Source: Corynebacterium bouchesdurhonense (lineage in GTDB: Bacteria; Actinomycetota; Actinomycetes; Mycobacteriales; Mycobacteriaceae). Taken from it: 64,000 bases of DNA. The position numbers and the translations under genes are program-made. Positions 8,037 through 17,546 of this stretch are shown piece by piece (position 1 is the first letter of the stretch; the number at the start of each line of letters is the position of its first letter). The stretch is taken from NCBI RefSeq assembly GCF_900078305.2, contig NZ_LT546025.1, positions 104,288-168,287 on the forward strand, in the 5' to 3' direction. The notes beneath the pieces were generated by a model. It was not told where the DNA came from, ran no database searches, and worked only from the letters and a program-made list of their open reading frames with translations.

Positions 8037-8654
8037 CTAGCGTACCTGCGGGTCCTCGGTGCGCGTGCGCTTGAGTTCAAAGAAGTAGTCGTAGGAGGCG
8101 AGCTCCACGGCTGCGTCGAAAAGCTTGCCCGCTTCCTCCCCCTCCGGCACGCGCGTGATCACCGGCCCGAAGAAGGCGTGGCCCTCGAGCTTGAGCACCG
8201 GGGTGCCAACTTCGTCGCCCACCGCGTCGATGGCCTGCTGGTGGTAGCCGCGCAGCAAATCGTCATCGTCCGAGGTGTTGGCCACCTCGGCGAAGGAGGC
8301 AGGCAGGCCAACCTCGGCGAGCGCCTCGGCGATGATGGCGTCGTACGCGCCGTAGCCCTTCTTGCCGCCCTGGCCCTCCGCGTGGACCTTGGTGCCCATC
8401 ACGGTGTAAAGCTCGTCGATCTTCTCCGGGGCCTCCTGCTTCACCTTGGCAAACACTCGTGCCGGGCCCCAGTTGGCCTCCATCATCTGCGCGTAATCGG
8501 CGGGCAGGTCGCGGCCGTCGTTCAAGACCGCGAGGGACATCGGGGTCCATTCGATGTCCACGTCGCGGACCTTCTCCACCTCCTTCATCCAGCGGGAGGT
8601 CTGCCACGCAAACGGGCAGGAAACGTCGAAGTAAAAGGTTACTTTTTCAGCCAT
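8037..8654 (-). CDS. Mycothiol-dependent nitroreductase-like DsbA-family protein (Rv2466c type)
   Basis: 205 residues from ATG at 8654. The C-terminus AVELASYDYFFELKRTRTE and the segment GTPVLKLEGHAFFGPVI match the Rv2466c family, thioredoxin-fold enzymes that use mycothiol. In M. tuberculosis the active site is CPWC; here it reads C13-P-F-A16, so the second cysteine is replaced by alanine. A one-cysteine mechanism with mycothiol is still plausible, because only the first cysteine forms the mixed disulfide. The gene lies directly upstream of rpiB and divergent from pepN, with 43 bp between the starts. A GCTTNTCGACG copy (8114-8124) encodes part of KLFDAAVEL. Confidence 0.86.
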   Translation of the reverse strand: MAEKVTFYFDVSCPFAWQTSRWMKEVEKVRDVDIEWTPMSLAVLNDGRDLPADYAQMMEANWGPARVFAKVKQEAPEKIDELYTVMGTKVHAEGQGGKKGYGAYDAIIAEALAEVGLPASFAEVANTSDDDDLLRGYHQQAIDAVGDEVGTPVLKLEGHAFFGPVITRVPEGEEAGKLFDAAVELASYDYFFELKRTRTEDPQVR

Positions 8655-8697
8655 GGTGCCCACGATAGAGGAATTGCCCGCATGTAAGTTGGGGCCC

Positions 8698-11094
<2,397 letters not shown>

Positions 11095-11118
11095 CGGCCT
11101 TGAGCCGCGGGGCCTCTG

Positions 11119-12267
11119 CTACAGGCGGGAAAGTGCCTGGCGCAGGTCAGCGATCAGGTCCTCCTCGTCCTCGATGCCGACGGAAATGCGCACCAGCTCC
11201 GCGGGCACCTCCAGCGCCGAGCCCGCCACGCTCACGTGCGTCATGGACGCCGGGTGCTCAACCAGGCTCTCCACCCCTCCGAGGGACTCGGCGAGGCAGA
11301 AGAGGTTGGTGGAGAGGCAGAACTTCTTCGCCTGCGCCTCCGTCTCGAACAGCACGGACACCATGCCGCCGAAGCGCCGCATCTGGCGCTTGGCCACCTC
11401 GTGGCCCGGGTGATCGGGCAGCCCGGGGTAGCACACCTTGACCACCACGTCCTGCTCCTGCAAGAACGCGGCCACGGCCTCGGCGTTGTCGCAGTGGCGC
11501 TCCATGCGCACCGGCAGCGTCTTCAAGCCGCGCGCGGTGAGGTAGGTGTCGAACGGGGACGGGATCGCGCCCACCCAGCCGAAGAAGAAGCGCAGCTGCT
11601 CATGCAGCTCCGGGTCGTTACCGCACACCACGCCGCCGACCACGTCGGAGTGGCCGCCGATGTACTTGGTGGTGGAGTGCACCACAATGTCGGCGCCGAG
11701 CGTGAACGGCTGCTGCAGGTACGGCGAGGCGAAGGTGTTGTCCACCACCAGCTTCGCGCCGCCCTTGACCTTGGACAGCGCCTCGATGTCCGCGATGTCC
11801 AGCAGCGGGTTGGTCGGGCTTTCCACCCACACCACCTTGGTGTTGTCTTGAATTGCCGCGGCCACGGCGTCCACGTCCGTCATGTCCACCACGGTGTTCT
11901 CAATGCCCCATTGGGTGAACACCTGCTGGATCAGGCGGTAGGTGCCGCCGTAGGCGTCGTTGCTCACCACCACGTGGTCGCCCGGGCGCAGAAGGGCGCG
12001 CAGCACGGTGTCCACCGCGGCCATGCCCGAGGCGAAGGCCACCGCGTAGTCCGAGCCCTCGAGCGCGGCAACGGTCTTCTCCAGCGCGGTGACCGTCGGG
12101 TTGCCAACGCGGGTGTACTCGTAGCCGCCGCGCAGCTTGGCCAGGCCGTCCTGCGCGAAGGTGGTGGAGGCGTAGATCGGGGTGTTGATCGGCCCGTACA
12201 GGTTGTCCGGCTCGTAGCCGGCGTGGATCGCGGCGGTGGAGGTTGCTCGGTTCGGGCCGATAGTCAC
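11119..12267 (-). CDS. metB: Cystathionine gamma-synthase
   Basis: 382 residues from GTG at 12267, with GAAAGG seven bases upstream. It is a PLP enzyme of the Cys/Met metabolism family: YGPINTPIYASTTFAQ, FASGMAA, YGGTYRL, VDNTFASPYLQQP and the PLP lysine in HSTTKYIGGH. It joins an activated homoserine (O-acetyl-homoserine in corynebacteria) to cysteine to give cystathionine for methionine. The length fits C. glutamicum MetB (about 386). MetB and the related O-acetylhomoserine sulfhydrylase MetY are similar, but MetY is clearly longer (about 437), which favours MetB. A McbR-type operator lies 74 bp upstream. Confidence 0.9.
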   Translation of the reverse strand: MTIGPNRATSTAAIHAGYEPDNLYGPINTPIYASTTFAQDGLAKLRGGYEYTRVGNPTVTALEKTVAALEGSDYAVAFASGMAAVDTVLRALLRPGDHVVVSNDAYGGTYRLIQQVFTQWGIENTVVDMTDVDAVAAAIQDNTKVVWVESPTNPLLDIADIEALSKVKGGAKLVVDNTFASPYLQQPFTLGADIVVHSTTKYIGGHSDVVGGVVCGNDPELHEQLRFFFGWVGAIPSPFDTYLTARGLKTLPVRMERHCDNAEAVAAFLQEQDVVVKVCYPGLPDHPGHEVAKRQMRRFGGMVSVLFETEAQAKKFCLSTNLFCLAESLGGVESLVEHPASMTHVSVAGSALEVPAELVRISVGIEDEEDLIADLRQALSRL

Positions 12268-12340
12268 GGTTACACCTTTCGTCGAAAAAGCGGGCGCGCG
12301 GGCGCGCACGGTCGGTTGGGTCGAATCCTAAACCACAAAC

Positions 12341-12356
12341 TAGACCAAGCTGTCCG
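12341..12356. promoter_or_regulatory. Putative McbR operator upstream of metB
   Basis: The sequence TAGAC-CAAGCT-GTCCG matches the C. glutamicum McbR operator TAGAC-N6-GTCTA at eight of ten defined positions. McbR represses sulfur amino acid genes, including metB, and is released by S-adenosylhomocysteine. The site lies in the 129-bp gap between the divergent metB and mscS genes. Confidence 0.65.
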
Positions 12357-12396
12357 TTCTGTCCGACTTTTATGCACCGCGTAAACTATTGGCCCG

Positions 12397-13419
12397 ATGA
12401 GCACTATGTACAGAATCCTCGCGCAGGGCGCCGTGGGCGATGCCGCCGCCGACGCAACCCAAAAGGTCGACACCGCGGTGAGCGACGTCACCAGCTGGTG
12501 GAACGACCCCTCCACCCGAGACGCGTTTGTCGAGCGGCCCCTGAAGATCCTCCTGATCCTCATCGTGGCGCTGGTGCTGGACCGGCTCGCCGCCCACCTG
12601 ATCCGCCGCGCGGCCCAGCGCGGCATCGACAACCCACCCGGCCTGCTTGGACGCGAGGTGGACAACACTCCGCAGTCCCGCGCCCAGGAGAATCGCCGCC
12701 AGCAGCGGATGCGCACGCTGGCGAACGTGGGGCGCTCCGTAGCCGCCATCATCATCTGGACATGGGCGGTGTTGGCCGTCCTGGACCAATTGGACGTGAA
12801 CGTCGCGCCGCTGATCGCCTCCGCCGGTGTGGTGGGCGTGGCCATCGGTTTCGGCGCCCAGTCCCTCGTCAAAGACTTCTTCAGTGGCGTCTTCATCCTG
12901 CTGGAGAACCAGTACGGCGTGGGCGACACCATCGAGGTCAACGACGTGGTGGGCACCGTCGAGGAGATGACCCTGCGCATGACCACGCTGCGCGACATGG
13001 ACGGCGCGCTGTGGTACATCCGCAACGGCGACATTGACAAGGTGGGCAACCACTCCATCCAATACTCCGTGGCCCGCCTGCAGATCCCGGTTTCCGTGAT
13101 GGCGAATCCGGACAAGGTCAACGCGGTGATCGAGAAAGCCGCCCTAGCCGCCGCGAAGGACCCGGAGATCCGCGGCATGATCATGGAGGCCCCGCAGATG
13201 CTCGGCCCCTCCGACTTCAACCCCAACTACGTCTCCTTCCGCCTCACGGTGAAGACGATGCCGGGCGAGCAGTGGGCCGTGGCCCGCCACATGCACCACC
13301 GCATCCTGGCGGAGCTGCACCGCGGCAACGTGGTGCTCGCCCCCATGGATTCGGTACTGGTTGAGTTCGCCAACAAGAAAGGATCCCAAGATGGACATCA
13401 CGCCGATTCCGCGCAGTAG
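12397..13419 (+). CDS. MscS-family mechanosensitive ion channel
   Basis: 340 residues from ATG at 12397. Membrane segments appear at about 49-67, 108-130 and 138-160. The third includes APLIASAGVVGVAIGFGAQSLVKDF, the glycine/alanine-rich pore helix of MscS, followed by the beta domain (GDTIEVNDVVGTVEEMTLRMT) and the cytoplasmic cage. It should open under membrane tension to release solutes. It is shorter than the glutamate-exporting MscCG channel of C. glutamicum (533 residues) and lacks its extra C-terminal domain, so it is a small standard channel. Its 3' end overlaps glbO by 29 bp. Confidence 0.88.
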   Translation: MSTMYRILAQGAVGDAAADATQKVDTAVSDVTSWWNDPSTRDAFVERPLKILLILIVALVLDRLAAHLIRRAAQRGIDNPPGLLGREVDNTPQSRAQENRRQQRMRTLANVGRSVAAIIIWTWAVLAVLDQLDVNVAPLIASAGVVGVAIGFGAQSLVKDFFSGVFILLENQYGVGDTIEVNDVVGTVEEMTLRMTTLRDMDGALWYIRNGDIDKVGNHSIQYSVARLQIPVSVMANPDKVNAVIEKAALAAAKDPEIRGMIMEAPQMLGPSDFNPNYVSFRLTVKTMPGEQWAVARHMHHRILAELHRGNVVLAPMDSVLVEFANKKGSQDGHHADSAQ

Positions 13420-13819
13420 CGAGCCGGAGCATTCGCTTTTCGACGCACTCGGGGGAGACACCTTCTTCCGCCCCCTGGTCGCCCGCTTCTACGCCCAGGT
13501 CAAGGAGGACGACCTCATCGGCCCCATGTACCCGGACCAAGACTGGGAGGGCGCCGAGAACCGGCTGCGCTGGTTCTTGGAGCAGTACTGGGGCGGGCCG
13601 CGCACCTACCAGGAGCAGCGCGGCAACCCGATGCTGCGCCGCCGCCACCTCCCCTTCCCCATCGGCGAGGCGGAGGCGGACCGCTGGCTCGAGCTGATGG
13701 GCCGCTCCCTCGATCAGTTCAGCGAGGAGCAGCTGCCGCCCGCCTACCGCGCCCAGCTGTGGAACCACATGCAGCGCGTGGCCTACATGATGATCAACCA
13801 GGGCCCCCGCGCCCTCTAA
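13391..13819 (+). CDS. glbO: Group II truncated hemoglobin
   Basis: 142 residues from ATG at 13391, preceded by AGAAAGGA; the longer frame from 13361 is less likely. LFDALGGDTFFRPLVARFYAQV begins helix A/B; YWGGPRTYQEQRG and RRRHLPFPIG supply the heme-pocket region with the proximal histidine; the end WNHMQRVAYMMINQ fits the group II (GlbO/YjbI) family. GlbO binds oxygen and is tied to respiratory metabolism in mycobacteria. Coupled to the mscS gene by overlap. It carries a GCTTNTCGACG copy at 13435-13445 encoding SLFDA. Confidence 0.92.
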   Translation: MDITPIPRSSEPEHSLFDALGGDTFFRPLVARFYAQVKEDDLIGPMYPDQDWEGAENRLRWFLEQYWGGPRTYQEQRGNPMLRRRHLPFPIGEAEADRWLELMGRSLDQFSEEQLPPAYRAQLWNHMQRVAYMMINQGPRAL

Positions 13820-13820
13820 C

Positions 13821-13856
13821 CCGGCTAGACCGGCTAGACCGGCTAGACCGGCTAGA
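13821..13856. repeat. 9-bp tandem repeat, four perfect copies, between convergent genes
   Basis: CCGGCTAGA is repeated four times without mismatch directly after the glbO stop. The last copy supplies the TAG stop of the gene on the other strand. Each unit contains CTAG and therefore a stop codon on both strands. Confidence 0.97.
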
Positions 13857-14517
13857 ACAGCAGCCCGAGGCCGCTATTGCGGTAGACGGAGCCGAAGGGC
13901 GCGTCAAGGCGCACCCACCGGCCCCGGGTGGACACGCGCAGGTGCCGGGGCACCCCGGCGGACGCCTCGAAGCCGGGGATCAGGCCCAGCGACGTGCACG
14001 CGAACACCATGCGCATGGGGATGTCCACGGGATCCCCGGACTCGGTGTCGGCCGTAATCACCGTGGAATCCAGCAGCGAGCGAGGCGGGCCGGCGGGGCC
14101 GGAGAACTGGCGGGCGAGGGCGCGGCCCTCATCGGCGAGACGGCTGGCCACGCCGACCGGGATGGTGTCGCGCTCGGTGAACCCGCCGGCCGGCGGCAGG
14201 GCGCCGGGCCAGGACGCGTCGCTCGCGGGCCCGACCTCGAGGCGTACGGGCTCCCCCGGTTCCGCAGGCGCAAGCGCGCCAGTGGCCTCCATAGCGTCGA
14301 GCAGGGTCTTGGCGCGAACGGCGGCGCCGTCGCGCGCCGCCCGCCCGCGCACCCGGCGGGCGGCGAGGCAGTCGAAGGGGGTGGTCACAAACACGTCGAG
14401 CGCGCCTTCGCCCACGGCCTGCCACCGCGCGGAGGCATCCGCGTCGAGCGCGGCGGCGCGTCGGAGGAGGGTGGTGAGGCCCCCCGTGCCGTCGCCAAGC
14501 AAAAGCTCCTCGGCCAC
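13852..14517 (-). CDS. Conserved hypothetical protein next to acyl-CoA thioesterase
   Basis: 221 residues from GTG at 14517, one base after the upstream thioesterase stop. I do not recognise the family. The sequence is alanine-rich and globular: an N-terminal helix (EELLLGDGTGGLTTLLRRAAALD), DVFVTTPFDCLAARRV, then a C-terminal half with DTIPVGVASRLADEGRALARQFSGP, SLLDSTVITADT and MRMVFACTSLGLIPG. There is no signal peptide or membrane segment. Single-base spacing to the thioesterase suggests a shared role in acyl metabolism. Its stop lies in the 9-bp tandem repeat. Confidence 0.75.
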   Translation of the reverse strand: MAEELLLGDGTGGLTTLLRRAAALDADASARWQAVGEGALDVFVTTPFDCLAARRVRGRAARDGAAVRAKTLLDAMEATGALAPAEPGEPVRLEVGPASDASWPGALPPAGGFTERDTIPVGVASRLADEGRALARQFSGPAGPPRSLLDSTVITADTESGDPVDIPMRMVFACTSLGLIPGFEASAGVPRHLRVSTRGRWVRLDAPFGSVYRNSGLGLLF

Positions 14518-14518
14518 G

Positions 14519-14965
14519 TTACTGCGCCACCGTTTGGGAGAGGATCCCGATCTCCTTCTGGGTGATCTCGCGCGGCGAGGTGGTGGTGTTGTCCACCGCC
14601 ACCTGCACGCACTCGACCGTGCAGCACACCCGGCCCTGGGAATCCTTAATCTCCTGGCGGGTGGTGAAGGAGGTGTTGCCCACGCGCGCCACCTGCGTCT
14701 CCACCGACACCGCCGTGGTGTTGGGCAGAATCGGGCGAACGTAGTCCGCCTCGAGGCGGCGCACGAAGACCACAAACTCGTGGCCCTGGGAGTAGAAGAA
14801 CTCCTGGGCGAACGCGAGCCGCGCTTCCTGGGCCAGCTCAATGTACGCCGAGTTGGTCACGTGCCCGTAGCGGTCGAAGTCGCCCCAGCGAAGGGGGATC
14901 TCGTGCACGTGCACGTTGCTTGCCCCGCTGCTCGGCATGCGGCCTGCTACACCCTGGTCAGCCAT
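14519..14965 (-). CDS. Acyl-CoA thioesterase, hotdog fold (4HBT type)
   Basis: 148 residues from ATG at 14965; a second in-frame ATG nine codons later is possible. RWGDFDRYGHVTNSAYIELAQEAR is the signature of 4-hydroxybenzoyl-CoA-type thioesterases, with the aspartate in GDFD and the following helix forming the active site. Such enzymes hydrolyse acyl-CoA thioesters in the cytoplasm; the chain specificity cannot be read from sequence. It lies between ettA upstream (11 bp) and a coupled hypothetical gene. Confidence 0.9.
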   Translation of the reverse strand: MADQGVAGRMPSSGASNVHVHEIPLRWGDFDRYGHVTNSAYIELAQEARLAFAQEFFYSQGHEFVVFVRRLEADYVRPILPNTTAVSVETQVARVGNTSFTTRQEIKDSQGRVCCTVECVQVAVDNTTTSPREITQKEIGILSQTVAQ

Positions 14966-14975
14966 GCGCCCAACC

Positions 14976-16646
14976 CTACCGGGTCAGCTTGCGGTGCGTC
15001 ACGCGGGAAGGCTTCGCGGCCTCCTCGCCGAGGCGCTCGACCTTGTTGCGCTCGTAGTCGCCGAAGTTGCCCTCGAACCAGAACCACTGGCCCTCCTCCA
15101 CGTTGCCCTCCCAGGCAAGGATGTGGGTGCAGGTGCGATCCAGGAACCAGCGGTCGTGCGAGATCACCACGGCGCAGCCCGGGAAGTTCTGCAGCGCGTT
15201 CTCCAGCGAGCCGAGCGTCTCCACGTCCAGGTCGTTGGTGGGCTCATCGAGGAGGATGAGGTTACCGCCCTGCTTCAGGGTCAGCGCCAGGTTGAGGCGG
15301 TTGCGCTCGCCACCGGAGAGCACCTTGGACGGCTTCTGCTGGTCCGGGCCCTTGAAGCCGAACGCCGAGAGGTACGCGCGGGACGGCATCTCGTTCTGGC
15401 CCACGTGGATGTAGTCGAGCCCGTCGGAGACGACCTCCCAGACCGTCTTCTCCGGGTCGATGTTCTCGCGGTTCTGGTCCACGTACGAGATCTTCACGGT
15501 CTCGCCGACCTCCACAGAGCCGTCGTCCGGGTCCTCGAAGCCCACGATGGTCTTGAACAGGGTCGACTTGCCCACGCCGTTGGGGCCGATCACGCCCACG
15601 ATGCCGTTGCGCGGCAGAGTGAACGAGAGGTCCTTGATCAGCACGCGGCCGTCGAAGCCCTTGTCCAGGTTCTCCACCTCGACCACCTTGTTGCCCAGGC
15701 GCGGCGGGGTGGGGATCTGGATCTCCTCGAAGTCGAGCTTGCGGTACTGCTCGGCCTCGGCAGCCATCTCCTCGTAGCGCTCCAGGCGGGCCTTGTTCTT
15801 GGCCCGGCGGGCCCTCGGCGAGGAGCGCACCCACTCCAGCTCGTTCTTGAGCCGCTTCTGCAGCTTCTGGTCCTTCTTGCCGGCCACCTCGAGGCGCTCG
15901 GCCTTCTTCTCCAGGTAGGTGGAGTAGTTGCCCTCGTACGGGTAGAGCTTGCCGCGGTCCACCTCGCAGATCCACTCGGCGACGTTGTCCAGGAAGTAGC
16001 GGTCGTGGGTCACAGCCAGCACGGCGCCCGGGTAGGACTGCAGGTGCTTCTCCAGCCACAGGACGCTCTCCGCGTCGAGGTGGTTGGTGGGCTCGTCAAG
16101 CAGGAGGAGGTCCGGCTCGGAGAGGAGGAGCTTCGCAAGCGCTACTCGACGCCGCTCGCCACCGGAAAGGTTGGTCACCGGCGCATCGGACGGCGGGCAG
16201 CGCAGCGCCTCCATGGCCTGCTCGATCTTGGAATCAACCTCCCAGGCGTCCGCCGCGTCGAGCTCTTCCTGGAGCTTGCCCATCTCCTCCATCAGCTCGT
16301 CGGAGTAGTTGGTGGCCATCTCCTCGGCAATCTCCTCGAAGCGCTGCTTCTTCTCGAAGATCTCGCCGAGCCCCTCCTCCACGTTGCCGCGGACGGTCTT
16401 CTCCTCGTTCAGCGGCGGCTCCTGGAGGAGGATGCCCACCGTGGCGCCCGGCTGGAGGAAGGCCTCGCCGTTGTTCGGCTGGTCGATGCCCGCCATGATC
16501 TTCAGCAGCGACGACTTACCCGCGCCGTTCGGGCCCACAACGCCGATCTTGGCGCCGGGGTAGAAGGCCATGGTGACGTTGTCCAAAATGACCTTGTCAC
16601 CGATGGCCCTGCGAACATTCTTCATCGTGTAGATGAACTCAGCCAC
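14976..16646 (-). CDS. ettA: Energy-dependent translational throttle protein EttA (ABC-F ATPase)
   Basis: 556 residues with two ABC cassettes and no membrane segment. Walker A motifs are GPNGAGKS (about residue 39) and GPNGVGKS (about 355); signatures LSGGERRR and LSGGERNR; Walker B LLLLDEPTNHLD and LILLDEPTNDLD. The long charged linker between cassettes and the arm region identify an ABC-F protein, and the start AEFIYTMKNVRR is close to EttA. EttA binds the ribosomal E site and gates the first peptide bond according to energy state. The length is usual (555 in E. coli). Confidence 0.94.
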   Translation of the reverse strand: MAEFIYTMKNVRRAIGDKVILDNVTMAFYPGAKIGVVGPNGAGKSSLLKIMAGIDQPNNGEAFLQPGATVGILLQEPPLNEEKTVRGNVEEGLGEIFEKKQRFEEIAEEMATNYSDELMEEMGKLQEELDAADAWEVDSKIEQAMEALRCPPSDAPVTNLSGGERRRVALAKLLLSEPDLLLLDEPTNHLDAESVLWLEKHLQSYPGAVLAVTHDRYFLDNVAEWICEVDRGKLYPYEGNYSTYLEKKAERLEVAGKKDQKLQKRLKNELEWVRSSPRARRAKNKARLERYEEMAAEAEQYRKLDFEEIQIPTPPRLGNKVVEVENLDKGFDGRVLIKDLSFTLPRNGIVGVIGPNGVGKSTLFKTIVGFEDPDDGSVEVGETVKISYVDQNRENIDPEKTVWEVVSDGLDYIHVGQNEMPSRAYLSAFGFKGPDQQKPSKVLSGGERNRLNLALTLKQGGNLILLDEPTNDLDVETLGSLENALQNFPGCAVVISHDRWFLDRTCTHILAWEGNVEEGQWFWFEGNFGDYERNKVERLGEEAAKPSRVTHRKLTR

Positions 16647-16732
16647 GTGGATTCCCCTTGGTAAAAAGCGTGAAAATTCACTCCACAGGGTACATCACGG
16701 GCAAAGCGCCCACCTACCGCCGGTTTGTCCCG

Positions 16733-17356
16733 CTAAAACGGCATCTCCTCCCCCGACCCGGCGTCCGCGGCCTGGTCATCGAAGGACAGGTCGCCGCCCC
16801 CGCCGGCGCCCACGAGCACCGGCTCGCGCTCCTCGCGCTCCTCGCGCTGCTCGAGCTGCGCGGCCCGCGCCACCCCGTCCTCGGCGCTGAGGCGGTGCTC
16901 GGAGCCGTAGAGCTCGCTGGCACTTCGCACAGCCATTTCCTCGCTGCCGGGCAAGGTGTTGGTGACGTTGGTGGTTTTCACCGAGTTGACCTGGAAGTTG
17001 GACAGGTTGAAGCCCACCTGCGTGGCCTTCAGCTTGATCTTGGAGCGCAGGATCGGCTCGCCGGTTTCGCTGCGGTCTTCCCAGGTCTCGGTAACCAGCT
17101 TGCCGCTGACAGTCACGGGGAAGCCCTTGCGCAGGGAGACGGCGGTGTTGTCCGCCAGCGCGCCCCAGCACTCCACGTCGATGTAGAGCTGGTCCACATC
17201 CTGCCAGATGGGCTGGCCGTTGGGAGTGGTCTTGTCGGTGCGGCGGCGGCCGGAGGCGGCCACGCGGAACTTGGTCAGCTGATGGCCGGGGGTGTTGGTG
17301 TAGTGACTCGGGTTTTCAACGAGGTTGCCTTGGACAGAAACGAACGTGGTTGCCAT
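16733..17356 (-). CDS. Single-stranded DNA-binding protein (second ssb)
   Basis: 207 residues from ATG at 17356. The OB fold is recognisable: TTFVSVQGNLVENPSHY, TKFRVAASGRRR, VDVECWGALADN-type strand (IDVECWGALADNTAVSL) and GFPVTVSGKL. The tail is acidic and ends EEMPF, like the SSB tip that binds partner proteins. It is not next to rpsF/rpsR, so it is not the main chromosomal ssb locus but the second ssb found in corynebacteria and mycobacteria. Two DnaA boxes and a GCTTNTCGACG copy lie upstream. Confidence 0.88.
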   Translation of the reverse strand: MATTFVSVQGNLVENPSHYTNTPGHQLTKFRVAASGRRRTDKTTPNGQPIWQDVDQLYIDVECWGALADNTAVSLRKGFPVTVSGKLVTETWEDRSETGEPILRSKIKLKATQVGFNLSNFQVNSVKTTNVTNTLPGSEEMAVRSASELYGSEHRLSAEDGVARAAQLEQREEREEREPVLVGAGGGGDLSFDDQAADAGSGEEMPF

Positions 17357-17411
17357 GGGTGGTCCCTTCGGATTGCGGTTCGGGTGGTGTGGGTGTGGCG
17401 TTGCGAGGGGG

Positions 17412-17422
17412 CGTCGATAAGC
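17412..17422 (-). repeat. GCTTNTCGACG motif, intergenic copy upstream of ssb
   Basis: Exact copy (CGTCGATAAGC on the + strand) preceded by a run of five G and followed 15 bases later by CCCC, so it can sit in the loop of a short hairpin. Confidence 0.9.
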
Positions 17423-17498
17423 AGTGCACAAAACCCCTAAACGCAACACCTGAACCTTCGCACGAAACCTGCGCTATGGGAAGGGCCGGCGAAATAGC

Positions 17499-17528
17499 CC
17501 TGTGGATAGAGGGAAACTTATCCACAGG
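17499..17528. promoter_or_regulatory. Inverted pair of DnaA boxes between ctaG and ssb
   Basis: TTATCCACA at 17518-17526 is a perfect DnaA box. TGTGGATAG at 17501-17509 is a second box on the other strand with one mismatch at the end. Together they form a 10-bp inverted repeat (CCTGTGGATA ... TATCCACAGG) with a 10-base loop. There is no T-run, so it does not look like a terminator. Confidence 0.7.
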
Positions 17529-17546
17529 TTATTGAAAATGCGCAGC

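Noticed and set aside
12280..12292. Apparent copy of GCTTNTCGACG upstream of metB
   Set aside because: It has an extra A (CGTCGAAAAAGC), so it was not counted among the exact copies.
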